Below are positions 34,200-46,090 of a stretch of DNA of 64,000 nucleotides, one piece after another. The stretch is from Mikania micrantha (Eukaryota; Streptophyta; Magnoliopsida; Asterales; Asteraceae). The notes under the pieces are model-generated. The model was not told where the DNA came from and searched no databases. It worked only from the letters and a program-made list of their open reading frames with translations. Every line of letters starts with the position of its first letter. Position 1 is the stretch's first letter. The translations under genes were made by a program, and so were the position numbers. The stretch lies in the NCBI GenBank assembly GCA_009363875.1, contig CM018690.1:5258788-5322787 (forward strand), read 5' to 3'.

Positions 34200-34843
34200 T
34201 CAGCAAGTCCTCATCCCAAAAAGTCTGCTATGATATATCCATTTTTAATTTAAGATATTTAATTGGCTCGTGAGTACAACTTCAATTCGCTTTTATCCCC
34301 ATTACCTTTTGAATAAAATTATGCGAAAAAAACATCATAGACTTCATGTTCCATGCATCTAACATGCTCTTATTAGTAAAATTAAAAAGCAAAAAAAAAA
34401 AAAAAAAAAAAACAAAAAAAAAACAAAAGGTACCCAAAAAAAAATTAGCATGTTTTCTCAAATTGTTAAACTATCCTACCATGCATCATTATAATCAAAG
34501 TTCTACCCTCAAAATGGTGGATGTGAATAATATTAAAGTAGCATATGCTATATAAAATGCATCTGGTCTAATGGACGTATCCATAAAATTTTACCACACA
34601 AAGAAGCGTGGAAAGCAAACCAGTTCCAAACAAAAATAATTTAGTTGGTGAAACCTTAGACAAAGAATAATAAAGAAGCTCCAAAAAAGATCAACGTCTG
34701 ATAAATACTTTAGAAAATATGAATGTTCAAAAAAACAACATTAAAATTAGTTGCATACGCTTTTTACGTTATTTTCACAAAATAAGCAAAACAACATTAA
34801 AATTAGCGCAATTTTACTTTTGTCATTTCAGGGTCCATACATA
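34200..34843. other. AT-rich spacer
   Basis: No gene is seen. A long A-run interrupted by C lies at 34388-34445. Confidence 0.5.
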
Positions 34844-35657
34844 TCTTTCTATTCTAATAAACAAAAATAATTTTTGACGCTTGTCAAATTCCCATGTGTT
34901 TATTGTCACTTGTCATTTTTCTACCAACTTATTCAATTCTCTATCCTGTTAATTAATTACATTCTCTCCTATTGAATACTTATAATATTAATATGTAAAA
35001 ATACTATTTGTCATTTTTTCATGCAAGAAAATATTTTTTAATAAATTAAAAATCGAGTATTTTTATTAAAAATCACACTTAAAAAAGTTTATAAAATATG
35101 AAATTTTCTAAATTTTTTTTAAAAGTAAGAAAAATATTTTAAGGTAGTATTTTTAGAAAATAAAAGTTTAATGAAAAACAATTTTTAAAGATTAAATAGA
35201 CCATAAGTCATAGTTTTCAAATAATAGAATTTTTATAGACAAATGATGTTTCTTAAAACGAAATGCTTGAAAAATAATTATTTTAAACCAAAAATTATAA
35301 AAATATTAGGAAAAATTAAACTTTAGTTATTTATGTTTAATGATATTTTCAAATTAAGTCATCATACTTTAATAATTATATAAATTGTAAATTATCTGCT
35401 TGACTTGTAACAGTTAGTTTTTGAAAGAAAAGTAAATGAACTTTTAATATCAATTGGTCTAAGAATCTTTATTTTTACAAAACAAGTGGGTCACATATTA
35501 TTTTATTTAGTTATTAAAAATCTTAATTATTATTTTATTAGTTAAATTACTCATTAATATGTAATTTAATTAAAATATTGTATAATTTTTAAATTTTTAT
35601 TACTAATTATTTAATATTTTATATTCAATCCGTGTAATACACGGGATAATAATCTAG
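34844..35657 (+). mobile_element. Non-autonomous Helitron, right copy
   Basis: It begins near 34844 as A^TCTTTCTATTCTAATAAAC. It ends with the palindrome CCGTGTAATACACGG, GATAATAAT and CTAG followed by T. It aligns in inverted orientation to 30918-31684. There is no Rep/helicase sequence. The two copies plus the 3-kb between them form a large inverted repeat. Confidence 0.75.
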
Positions 35658-35797
35658 TATATTATATATCCAAAAAACAGAATAGAAATCTTGAAGAGAC
35701 AACGGTAATACGTAAATAGTAAGTGCAAGATGTATAATGTGGAACTGAAACATGCTAACGAAATACTTTCGTTTGTTATAGCAAAAAATGTAGTTGA

Positions 35798-36587
35798 TGT
35801 TGCGAATAATGGTGGTATTCGGTTTGACTTTTAAATAAAAACAAGTTTGACCAATTACTATATTAAATTCATTTAATATAACACAGCGGAATTAGAGTTT
35901 GAATTCAAACTTTCACACTGTTAAATTCCCAATTAGGATAATGGTTACAAAAACATGCAAATACATATAATTTTAACTAATAAAATCTGCTGATGAGAAA
36001 AGATTATACCCTTTTGGTTAATAGTTAACCGTTTGAGACACCGAAGTTCAACGAACAAATGCAAGAACACGAGCACAAACAGGTCCCTAGTTCACAATTG
36101 AAGCAGGAGATGGTTTGAGTTGGTTGATCAAAAATCACGAAATTGTTTCTTTTCTTTTGATGTTCGATGGCCGCAAAAAGAGAAGAATAAGTTCTTTTTT
36201 CTTCTTGAGATCCACCACAGTAGTAAGAAAAAAAATTCCTTGGTTACTAGCCTTTTTTTCTCTCAACTGGCAGCTGAAAATTAGGGTAGCATTATTTGAA
36301 GATTAATCCCTATTAATCTTATACTACTAACTTTCGGACCCTAAAGGCTAATCTTGTTAGTTTAAGTCCAATACGTAACACCAAGTCCAACACCAATAGT
36401 TTAATTAAAATAAGTAATTAAACTTATATATAATTTATAAAATTTATAAATTATAAATTCGTTCATGATTACCATTTAATCAAGTTAAGTGGATTTAATG
36501 TTCTTTGACCAAGGTGTAACTCCTACGGGTTACAGCTCGAATAGTTACGTTAACTTATCGAGTCCGTACTTATAAATCCGGCCAACA
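35798..36587 (-). repeat. COP-3 3' LTR (790 bp)
   Basis: On the minus strand it starts TGTTGGCCGG after the PPT and ends ATTCGCAACA. It aligns to 63222-63620, the 5' LTR end, including the GAGAAAAGATTATACC segment. The left flank is GTTGA; the matching duplication would lie outside the window. Confidence 0.85.
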
Positions 36588-36604
36588 ATCTCCCACTTGG
36601 ACGG
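36588..36604 (-). other. COP-3 polypurine tract
   Basis: The minus strand reads CCAAGTGGGAGAT directly before TGTTGG. Confidence 0.85.
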
Positions 36605-37430
36605 ATTTCGATAAAAGGTCAACACAAACAGTTATCGATGCTCTAGCTGCACTTGACTCCCACTAACAAGGTACGACACTTTAAAGTCATTAACCAAATT
36701 ATCGTGTTACTATAGCAGGATACTAAACTTATGGTAATTGTTGTCATCTTGTAAAAGACATCAATTGAAACAATGAGACATGAATCTAATTCATTCTCAT
36801 ATGGCGTTCAATTATTATTGTTCTTGATTTAGATTCTATGTAGTCCAATCAAACACACAGTCAGTTTGGATAAGGCCTTACATTTCACCAGTTTGAATAA
36901 ACGAGGGCGCCATAATGTCTAACCGTTATATGAAATATGTAAGAGTACAGAATCCCAATCTTGATTATATACAACTCCCACTGAACCTCAGAACCATTCC
37001 CAATCAAAGCCTATAAGACTAGCAGTTACGAAAACAGTTGACAATGATCAATGAATGTCCCTTAGTAAACTTAGTAAACAAAAGTTCTAGTATATATCTT
37101 AGGTCAGAGGATACAAGATGAGTTTACCAATTTCAAAAACATCTCATGACTATGATCCATGGAGATGATTTGAAGCGAGTTACATTCAACATCATTCATA
37201 ATGATGTCTGTGAATTTGGTAGTCAACTACTTGAGACCAAATCCATAATAGTCTTAATTCAGATTCATTCGTACAATTCTGACTGACTACGAGTAGTTAA
37301 AAATAAAATATTCATGGATTAAACGTATTAAAAACGAACACAGTTAAAAAAATTCAAGATTGCATTTAAACTAGTAAATCAAAAGTGAATTCAAAAGTAT
37401 AACTCTTTATATGTTCGTACATCCAAGTGC
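36605..37430. other. COP-3 3' non-coding region
   Basis: AT-rich sequence lies between the end of pol and the PPT. I see no gene. Confidence 0.5.
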
Positions 37431-39705
37431 TAAGTCAAAACATATCACTAGTAAATCTAAGCCAGATCGCATTCCTGTGCTGATCATACTTGTCCTGAGT
37501 CATGGGCTTAGTGAACAGGTCTGCTAGGTTTTGATTTGTGTTCGCTTTGCTTATTATGATGTCTCCACGTTCCACTATTTCTCGTATGTAATGAAACTTT
37601 CTCAAAATGTGCCTGGATTTGTGATGAGACTTAGGCTCTTTGAGTTGAGCTATAGCCTTGTGTTATCACAAAAGATTTCGATAGGTTCCCGAATACTGGA
37701 AACCACATCGAGGTTAGTTATGAACTTCTTTATCCAAGTTGCTTCCTTTGCAGCATCCGATGCAACAATATATTCAGATTCGATGGTTGAATCCGTTACT
37801 ACACTATGTTTGGAACTTTTCACGAGACAACTCCTCCATTGAGAGTGAATACGAAATCTGATTGTGAGCAAGAGTGTCATCAATTTGTCTATTTATGTGT
37901 TTTGACTCAGCCCTAGAAGCCGCTTAGATCTATCTCTGTGGATTTTTATGCCAATAATGTAAATTGTTTCTCCAAGATCTTTTATTGCAAAACAAGTTCC
38001 CCACCCGTGCTTGACTTTGTTAAGCATATGAATGATGTTTCCAATAATCAGTATATCATCCACATACAAGATGAGGAATGATATAGTGCTCCCACTATCC
38101 TTTTTGTAAACACAAGGTTCATCTTCATTTTTGATGAAACCAAACTCTTTGATCTTTTGATCAAAACGAATATTCCAGCAGCGAGATGCCTGTTTGAGTC
38201 CATAAATGGACTTATTTAGTTTGCATACCTTACTTGGATATTTTGGATCAATAAAACCATCCGGCTAAACCATATAGACATATTCAGAAAGGTGTCCATT
38301 AAGAAAAGTGTTTTTAACATCCATTTGTCATATATAATAATCATAATATGCAGTTATGGCAAGTAATAGCCTGATTGATTTGATAATAGCGACGGGTGAA
38401 AAAGTTTCATCAAAGTGAAACCCTTTGCAACCGGCCATGCTTTATAGGTATGAACATTTCCATGCATGTCGGTTTTTCTCTTGAAAATACATTCGCTGGC
38501 TACTGCCCGTGAACCGGGGGTAGCTCAACCAAATCCCATACTTGACTTTCACGCATAGATTGCATCTTAGAATTCATGGCATCGAGCCATTTCGCAGATT
38601 CTGGATCTGGTATAGCAGATTTGTACTTAGTAGGTTCGTCACTGGCTAAGCTACTACCAAGACTTCAGAACCATCAAGATGCCAAAGGTATCTATCAGGA
38701 GCATTGCAAGTCCTGCTACTTCTACGAATGTTTGTGTTTATGTCTGATTCATTAGCAACAACTTCTTGTTGATCAGACGTTCCAACTTCGTCAGCGATTG
38801 TTTGAGGTTCTCGAATTTCTTCAAGATCCACAATATTGCTTCTAGTTTCTCGTTCAAAAAATTATTTCTCGAGAAAGAGGCCCTTCATTTTGATGGAAAT
38901 TAAATTTGCATCAGGGTGGTAGAAATACTATCCGCTTCAGGAATGGTATTCGACGAAAACAACCTTTTCGCCTCAAGGATCAAGTTTGTCATCAGAATCC
39001 CTAGTAATATATGCATTGCAACCCCATACCCTAAGGTAAGACAAATTGGGTTTACTGTCAAACCATATCTTATATGGTGTCTTGTTTACCTTCTTAGTTA
39101 GTGCTAGATTTACAATGTGGGCGGCGGTCATAAGAGCAAAACTCCAAAAGGAGTGATGTAAGTTTGTTCTACACATCATCGATCGGACCATGTCAAGTAA
39201 GGTGCGATTTCTCCTATCGCTTACGCCATTAAGTTGGGTGTGCAGAGAGTAGTGGGCTGCGTAACAATTCCACGTTCTTTCAGATGATTGGTGAACTCTA
39301 AGATGAGATATTCGCCACCTCGGTCTGATCGAAGTGCCTTAATCGTTTTACCAAATTGGTTCTCTACTTCATTTTAAAATTCTTAGAAGTTTCAAAGGTT
39401 TCATGCTTATGCTTTATTATATAAACATATGCATATTGACTATAATCACCAATGAATGAAACAAAGTAGCTTTCATGATTTCTAAACATAGTTCTGAAAG
39501 GACCACACACATCAGTATGTATGAGTGCTAACAGATCTTTTGCTCGTTCACCAACATGGGTGAAGGGATCTTTAGTGAGTTTGCCCGCTAGGCAAGATTC
39601 AAAATCATCAAAGGAGTTCTGTCAAGTGGATTCAAGAATCCCCTCAGACTGGAGCCTTTTTAAATGAGATTTGCTTATGTGGCCAAGTCTACAATGCCAT
39701 AGAAA
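37431..39705 (-). pseudogene. COP-3 pol: integrase, RT and RNase H remnants
   Basis: Read right to left: GAG-pre-integrase LWHCRLGHISK near 39660-39700; integrase C-terminal part (SFWSFALMTAAHIVNLAL, 39000-39190); a linker (DLEEIREPQTIADE, 38646-38831); RT with KSIYGLKQASR and catalytic YVDD near 38055; RNase H with STIESEYIVASDAAKEA near 37750; and a C-terminal LADLFTKPM motif near 37500. Frames change repeatedly and stops abound, so it is long dead. The motifs are copia but differ from the Sireviruses of this window, so it is another lineage. Confidence 0.85.
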
Positions 39706-39960
39706 TGTAACATCACTGTATTTCAGGCACTTCATTACATAAATGTTTGTATTGTTGAAGCCTGATATGATAATTTATAATTATTATGAATTATTTGATG
39801 TCATTACAATTGGTATACATATTGAGAACATATGATTTTATAGCATAAACCATGGGAAGTTTAGTTGAAAAACAAATACACAGAACTAGAGAGTTTATTG
39901 CAGATGATATGATGTGAAATTGAAATGGTAGTGGAATAGGATTCTATAATCAAAGATAGG

Positions 39961-40260
39961 CAAGGATATAATCATGGTCTATCGAAGAGGTGGTGGGATG
40001 GCGGCTGAGGTAGTTGCGACTGACCTCTACGTATGCCCTATACATAAACCATCTTCGGTTTATCATGATTATATCAGTGTTGAGGCTTTAGTGAGGAGAA
40101 TCCGAGGTTTTAGTTTGGAATGGTGAAAGTTATAAGTTGGTTATTGCGGGATTACTAAACATAGTCAAGGACACATGATCATGGTTTATCGAAATGGTGG
40201 TGGGACGGTGGCTGGATAGGTTGCGACCTACTCCTACATATGCCCTATACTTAATAATGT
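39961..40260 (+). repeat. ~206-bp direct duplication in sLTR-D
   Basis: AATCATGGTCTATCGAAG.GGTGGTGGGA at 39970 recurs near 40177 as GATCATGGTTTATCGAAATGGTGGTGGGA. It ends in both copies at CCTA.ATATGCCCTATAC or similar. Confidence 0.8.
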
Positions 40261-40709
40261 GTTTGCGTGGGTGACGATTCACACGAATATAATTATTAGG
40301 AATAATATTCTGAAACTATATTACATAAATCGTAAATCGAATCGAAATACGATACGAGCGTTGGATTCGGAAAGGTGACGATCTTTACGAATACGTACGT
40401 AAGTAACACGTTTCGACGAGATAACGAAATAATATTTAACAATATTAAATTAAGAAAAAGAATTTAAAAACGTTTATTAGGAATTACAACCTAAGACGTA
40501 TCCTAACAAATCATTTAATTAAATAAATATGTTAACGAAAGTAAACGAAGGCATTTTATTTAAACGATTTTATTTAAAATCAATTTATAAAAAAGAAACC
40601 TAAGGATATAAATGTTTTATGTTTTAAATATATTTACGAACAAAACTGAGCCATTTATAAAATTTTAACGCGATATAAACGAGACCGAGCACGCGGGGAG
40701 AACCCAGGC

Positions 40710-40717
40710 TATAAAAA
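40710..40717 (+). promoter_or_regulatory. TATA box of sLTR-D
   Basis: TATAAAAA in a GC-richer context (CCCAGGC before, CCCATCC after), followed by a CT-rich stretch typical of a plant leader. Confidence 0.6.
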
Positions 40718-41094
40718 CCCATCCTCCCATCTTCTTCCTCACTTTTTGCAAGAATACTCTCTCTAAACTCCCAATTCGTCAATCTCTCTCTAGAAACTTC
40801 TCTTTACGATATTTCTCTCGTTTCTTGACCGATTGGAGTGATCTTTGGCTCTAAACGACCGCACGATCGAGGAGAACAAGAATCCACGAAAAAATCTCAC
40901 ATTTGGTCGACATTTCGAGGTACATCTGAAGTTTACTTTTCGAATCTTACTAAGAACCTAATATGTTGATGGTTGTCAACTTTTAACCGAAAATAGAGTT
41001 TTAATCTTGTTAAACGAGATTAGTAGGAACATGAGGGAAACCATGGATGACCCTAGGACCTGCAAAACTCGAAGTTGAGGATGATGGGGGCTGT

Positions 41095-41545
41095 TGGTTC
41101 GCAACACAGCTTATGGCCGAACCTTTGTTCAACCGAACCCACCAGTGTGGCCGAACCCAAGGGCCGCCGAAGCTAGCCGAACCTCTCCACAGCTGGCCAA
41201 GCCTTCTGATAGCCGAACCTCTCCCCAGCTGGCCAAGCCTTCTGATGGCAGAACCCTACCAGTCGGCGAACCCAATGGAGGCGAACCTTGTGTTGACCGA
41301 ACCCATATGCATGCTAAACGAACCTCGAGCGTGCGAACCCACATGGAAGTCACGAACCTTGCCATGCGAACCACATGTTGCTATGAACCCAAATGGGCGA
41401 ACCTCCTTGGAGCCGAACCCTACATGATGAACTTGATATAGAGCCGGTGAAGCCGGACCTTAGTTCTAGCAAACCTTCAAATCTAGCCGGACCTATACAT
41501 GGGTTAAACTATGGCAGCGAACCTAGGGCCATCCTTAAACCATGG
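41095..41545 (+). repeat. CGAACC-rich low-complexity array in sLTR-D
   Basis: CGAACC or CCGAACC recurs about every 15-25 bases. A ~40-bp unit (GCCGAACCTCTCC.CAGCTGG) is duplicated at 41176-41255. Long frames through it in several phases are compositional. Confidence 0.8.
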
Positions 41546-42328
41546 AGCTGTTGAACCTCAATGTCTTTGGAACTAAGATTAAAGATAAATGGAGGAACAT
41601 GATCACATATATATACACGTATATAACCATGCATGCATGAGCAATCATAGTCACCACCTTTTTCTTAAATAAATAAGTTTAATTATGAGGTTTTATATAT
41701 AATGTGAACTTTTGTGTGAATAACTTAAATATGATTTCATTAAACTTAAAGTGGATTTTTATTTAGATAATGGTGGTGGATTTAAGTGATCATGCATGTG
41801 GGTAGAGGTGTGTACGAATAAGGTTATCACCTTTAGCATACAAAGCCATGGTAAGTAACCCACAAGAATTCAAAATTTATCGTCAATGGATAATTAAAAA
41901 CTAACAAGTTTAACTTATCTTTGTATGATGATTGGTGATAAAGTCCTAGGTTTTACAATGTAACTTAGAATAAATAAACTAAGTTAACTAAACACTTAAG
42001 GATTTAAAATGGACACTCAATTGAGATGAAACACATATGCTTATAAACACAAACACATATTAAATACAGGTTGATTGAGTTGCTTTTGGTTTCTCTTACG
42101 CGAGCGCGCATTTTACAAGATCACCGAATCTAAAGCATTCAGGTGAGTTCTCATAACCTCCTTTTTAAATCATTTTGTTTTTAAACTCGGAGGTGGAATA
42201 TGTATACCAATTCAAATATTATTTTGATAACACATGGGTGACACCTGGATTATCAATATGATATTCACATTAATGGATTATTATTGATTATGGATTGAGA
42301 TGGATTATTACTATTCCGTGAGTCATTG

Positions 42329-42540
42329 TTGGTTGAGTTGACTTAGGTCCTCCGCAATGATTGAGTTACTGTTGGTGAGTTGACTAACGTCCTCATCGGT
42401 GACTCCACTGTTGGTTGAGTTGACTGCGGTCCTCCGCAGTGCATGTATTGACACTTATAGGAATATCATTGGTTGAGTTGACTGAGGTCCTTCGCGATGA
42501 TTCCGCCGTTGATTGAGTTGACTGAGGTCCTCCGCGGTAA
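42329..42540 (+). repeat. ~55-bp tandem repeat in sLTR-D
   Basis: Four to five copies of GGTTGAGTTGACTGAGGTCC followed by TCCGCGGTGA-like sequence. It lies inside the intron-like interval 42143-42825. Confidence 0.8.
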
Positions 42541-43121
42541 CTTATATTGATATGATTATGGTGATTATTGAGTATGGAGTTGATTGTGATTGACTGAGAT
42601 TGATTGAATATATGTGATTGATTATTTGTGATTATGTGAATTTCGTGGTTGTTGTGTTTGTGTTTGGGTGATTGCAGTGTGGGATTATCTTGCAGGTGCA
42701 CATGTGGATTTCCTTGGAAAATTATTAACTTTCATACACATTTTATAAACATTTTTGGAATTTAAAAACTTATGATTACTCACCAACTACTTTGTAGTTG
42801 ACACTTGATTTTCTACATGTTTCAGGGAACGAGGAGAAGTAGGTAGAGCAGGATAGCTCTACATCTTTTGGATACAATCACTTAGGGTCTTGGACTTAGC
42901 TAAAATAACTGAAATTCTGAAGACTAGAGTTTAGTTAGTTTAGCTAAATCTGTTGTGTAATTGATGTAACTAGCTCATGATGAACATGATTTTTGTGTAA
43001 TTAATTAGGTTGATTAATTGATTTGTGATGATCTAATTAGATGCCCACGAGCTTATGAACAATCTACACATCCCTCGTGGCATCCCGACGTTTCAGCCAT
43101 CGGTCGGGGTGTTACAAGAAA

Positions 43122-43244
43122 TGTATCATTAATGTCAGATTTGACGCGTATAGATAGATTATATAAATTATTGTTTGGTTGAACGTCTATTTCATAAATC
43201 CTATTTCAAGGTTTAGCCTCAAAATAAAAGATATCATTTAAGTA
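43122..43244 (-). pseudogene. COP-3 pol fragment between sLTR-D and the plastid mosaic
   Basis: The minus strand reads FYFEAKP, a stop, then RIYEIDVQPNNN and IRVKSDINDTFL. This is the segment just before LWHCRLGH of GAG-pre-integrase, so it joins onto 39700 once sLTR-D is removed. Confidence 0.75.
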
Positions 43245-43434
43245 GGCTTCCGGAGGGGCACGCATACAAGAAGGAAGTTTGAGCTTGATGCAAATGGCTA
43301 AAATCTCTTCGGCTTTATATGATTATCAATCAAATATAAAGTTATTCTACGTACCATTCCTTACATCTCCTACTACCGGTGGGGTGACAGCTAGTGTTGG
43401 TATGTTGAGGGATATTATTATTGTTAAAACCAAT
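43245..43434 (+). pseudogene. accD: Plastid accD fragment
   Basis: It encodes about 63 residues of the acetyl-CoA carboxylase beta subunit: GGARIQEGSLSLMQMAKISS, then ALYDYQSNIKLFYV and LTSPTTGGVTASVGMLRDIII. In the plastid this enzyme makes malonyl-CoA for fatty acids. Here it is a fragment cut at both ends, with substitutions in the last residues (VKTN). It joins the tRNA segment at CAATGGGGC. Confidence 0.85.
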
Positions 43435-43435
43435 G

Positions 43436-43465
43436 GGGCACGCTCTACCACTGAGCTAATAGCCC
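43436..43465 (-). pseudogene. trnI-GAU: Plastid trnI-GAU 5' exon fragment
   Basis: The minus strand reads GGGCTATTAGCTCAGTGG followed by TAGAGCG. It is the first ~30 bases of the tRNA, in its natural position downstream of the 16S gene. The anticodon is absent. Confidence 0.75.
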
Positions 43466-43757
43466 ATCGTGCGAGCCCCCTATCCGGGGCTCACTATGCC
43501 AAAAGCGAGAGAAATCCCATCCATTTCTTTCCCTTTTTAGGCCCCATGTCACCACACAGGCAGCATGGGACGTAAAAAGGGGATCCAATCAACTTGTTTC
43601 GATTTGAGATAATAAGCTCATGAGCTTGGTCTTACTTCACTGTTGAGAAACGAAAGAAGACTTCCATATCCAAGTTTAACTCATACGTAGTTCCTTTCTT
43701 TTTGGGTGTGAAGCAGTGTCAAACCAAAATACTGAACAAGCATTAACTCTCCCTAAA
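43466..43757 (-). other. Plastid 16S-trnI spacer
   Basis: This is colinear with the plastid 16S-trnI-GAU spacer and has no gene. Confidence 0.7.
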
Positions 43758-44282
43758 AAGGCGGTGATCCAGCCACACCTTCTAGTACGGCCACCTTGTT
43801 ACGAATTAACTCCAGTCACTAGCCCTACCTTCGGCATCCCCCTTCTTGCGGTTAAGGTAAAGACTTCGGGCATGGACAGCTCCCATAGTGTGACGGGTAG
43901 TGTGTACAAGGCCCGAGAACGGATTCACCGCCGTATGGCTGACCAGCGATTACTAACGATTTCGACTTCATTCTTGCGAGTTGCAGCCTGCAATCCGAAC
44001 TAAGGATGGGTTTTTGGAGTTAACTCGCCCTCGCGGGATCGCGACCCCTTGTCCCGACCATTGTAGCATGTGGGTCGCCCAGGGCATAAGGGGCATGATG
44101 ACTTGATGTCATCCTCACCTTCCTCTGGCTTACCACCGGCAGTTTGTTTAGTGTTCCAAACTCAATGATGGCAACTAAACACGAGGGTTATGCTCGTTGC
44201 GGGACTTAACCCAACACCTTACGGCACGAGCTCAAGACAACCATGCACCACCTGTGTTCGCGTTCCCGAAGGCACCCCTCAC
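43758..44282 (-). pseudogene. rrn16: Plastid 16S rRNA, 3' part
   Basis: The complement includes the 3' end (GGCTGGATCACCGCC), the 1400-region (GTACACACTACCCGTCACAC) and the 1070-1100 region (GCAACGAGCATAACCCTCG). It covers about 520 bases of the 3' third. Substitutions relative to the conserved sequence are frequent, so it is a nuclear relic, not a functional gene. Confidence 0.9.
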
Positions 44283-44770
44283 CGTTCGAGGTATGAATGT
44301 AAGTTCTCGAAATGGAATTATGGCTGACAAGATTTTTATCCAAACATTAATTAGTCGTGTATTAGCAGATGATATATATAGGGTCACGATGCATTGCTAC
44401 TAGAAATCAAGATATTGGGGGTTGGGCTTGTCAATAAGTTCATAACTTTTAGAGCACAACCAATCTCTATTCAAAGCGCCTTTACTTGTAGGAGTACATC
44501 TTCGATTTTTCAATTACGTTATCGCCGGAGTCCAACCCATGACGACCTGGTTGAATTGGGGGAAGCTGTAGGTATTATTGTAGGCCAATCTATTGGAGAA
44601 TCGGGCACTCAATTAACATTAAGAACTTTTTATACCGGCGGAGTATTGATAGGGGTACTGCAGAACATGTGCGAGCTCCTTCTAATGGAAAAATAAAATA
44701 CAATGAGGATTTGGTTCATCCGACACGTACACGTCATGGACATCCTGTTTTTCTATGCTCTAGAGACTTG
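44281..44770 (+). pseudogene. rpoC2: Plastid rpoC2 fragment
   Basis: It encodes part of the beta'' subunit of plastid RNA polymerase: TVRGMNVSSRNG, RVLADDIY, then after a frameshift LVELGEAVGIIVGQSIGES and GTQLTLRTFYTGGV. The invariant GQSIGE motif is visible at ~44587. A stop at 44401 and a later shift break it. Confidence 0.88.
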
Positions 44771-44976
44771 TAGTTGGTGACCTGATGACAAGGGAGCCAA
44801 CGACCGAAGGCCCGGTGAACGGCGGTCATAACTATAACGGTCCTAAGGTAGAGAAATCCCTTTTCGGGTAAGTTCCAACCCGCGCGAAAGGCGTAACGAT
44901 GTGGGCACTCTCTGAGATAGGCTCGGTGAAATAGACATGTCTGTGAAGATGCAGACTACCTGCACCTGGACAGAAA
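44771..44976 (+). pseudogene. rrn23: Plastid 23S rRNA fragment
   Basis: It includes GGTGAACGGCGGTCATAACT, TATAACGGTCCTAAGGTAG and GGCTCGGTGAAATAGACATG, a conserved block of 23S domains IV-V. About 205 bases are present, ending at GGACAGAAA where COP-3 resumes. Confidence 0.9.
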
Positions 44977-46090
44977 TCAAAAAGAGACAAATGGACATAT
45001 TCAAACAATAAAGAAACTGAAATAATGTTTACAGTCAAACCAGGTGCAAACAAACAATTATTCAAAATAAGTACAAGGCCAGAAGGACATGCAAGATGAT
45101 ATGTCCTAGTTGAAAGAACTGGTAGTCTTTTCCCATCACCAACGATGAGCTCCATGTCGCCTTGTTTCAGCTTCTTCCACTTTTCAGGTTCCTGCAAGAC
45201 ATTAATAATGTGATAACCACATCCAGTGTCAAACACTTGTGTGTTGCTGGAAACAGTAAAAAGTTTGATAACATAAATAGAGATACCTGAAGGGCCTGCA
45301 CCATTGGCCTTGTTCATCCTCAGCCTCGCTAGATATTCAGGGCAGTTACGCCTCCAATGCCCCATCTTGTTGCATTCAAAACATTGACGTTCCTTAGGGG
45401 GTGGTGCTTTAGTAAGTGGCTTGGCTTTGTTGGTGGCGAGCTTGGCAGCAACAATAGCTTTATTCTTGCCCTTGCTGTTATAACCTCGTTTCTTGGATTG
45501 GGCTTTCCAACACCAACAGATCGAACTGTCAATACCTGATTGACCTTTTTTGGTACATTCTTCTCAATCGTCTTCAGCATCCCATGCAGCTCAGGCACAG
45601 TCTTCTCCTAAGCATTCATATTGAAATTCATTACGAACTGGTAGTTAGACTTTGGGATAGAGTTCAAGATGAAATTCGTTGCCATTTCCTTTGACAGGGG
45701 ATAACAAAATTTACTTAGTTGGTCGATGTACCCTTTCATCGTAAGCACATGAGCACTAACTTACGAGCCTTCTTGCATTTTGTAGCCGATAAGTTATTCA
45801 TGGTGTCGTAGCGTTCTTTACGAGATTGTTTCTGAAACACGCCTTTAAGTTGTTGGATCATGTCAAAGGCACTCGTGTCTTCCATGTTCTTTTGAAGATC
45901 ACAAGACATGGTAACTTGCATACGACAGGCTACCTCAATAGTATCCTCGTTATGCTTTTCCCATGTTTTACGAGCAGCAGTTGTACTACCTTTAGGCTCA
46001 TTTGGAACCTTTCAAGAAATTTGATGTTTTTCATCTTATATTTCTCAAGTATGGACTTGAGAGCAAAGGAGGAGTTGTTTTTATGAGACA
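44977..46090 (-). pseudogene. COP-3 gag and protease remnant
   Basis: Right to left: start ATG 46090 (MSHKNNSSFALKS), a degenerate capsid region in changing frames (45600-46080), a CCHC knuckle CFECNKMGHWRRNC near 45350-45395, and the protease motif VFDTGCGYHI near 45210. The LKQGDMELIVGDGKRLPV segment follows, ending at the plastid junction. The catalytic Asp-Thr-Gly of the protease is preserved although the frame around it is broken. Confidence 0.82.

Larger units (their letters stand above)
39701..43121 (+). mobile_element. sLTR-D: solo gypsy-type LTR, 3411 bp
   Basis: It starts TGTAACATCACTG at 39706, ends CGGTCGGGGTGTTACA at 43116, and has TSD AGAAA (39701-39705, 43117-43121). The terminal CCATCGGTCGGGGTGTTACA block is shared with the GYP-1 LTR end at 4331. 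It contains a TATA box, several tandem repeats and an intron-like pair of splice sites. It splits COP-3 pol within the GAG-pre-integrase region. Confidence 0.9.
43245..44976. other. Mosaic of plastid DNA (NUPT) inside COP-3
   Basis: Five plastid segments lie head to tail: accD (+), trnI-GAU/16S spacer and 16S rRNA (-), rpoC2 (+) and 23S rRNA (+). In plastid genomes accD and rpoC2 are in the large single-copy region and the rRNA operon is in the inverted repeat, so the order is rearranged. COP-3 protease lies on one side and GAG-pre-integrase on the other, so the mosaic inserted between them. Base changes and frameshifts show it is old and non-functional. It could have come through mitochondrial DNA. 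Confidence 0.88.

Noticed and set aside
41047..41441. Two overlapping long frames of ~115-126 codons
   Set aside because: Both arise from the CGAACC-rich array inside sLTR-D. Open frames in several phases are expected from that composition.
43758..44282. Bacterial contamination or genuine rRNA gene
   Set aside because: It is joined to accD and rpoC2 fragments and embedded in a retrotransposon, so a nuclear plastid relic is the better explanation.
43716..44403. Open frames across the rRNA region
   Set aside because: They are antisense to plastid 16S rRNA, so not genes.
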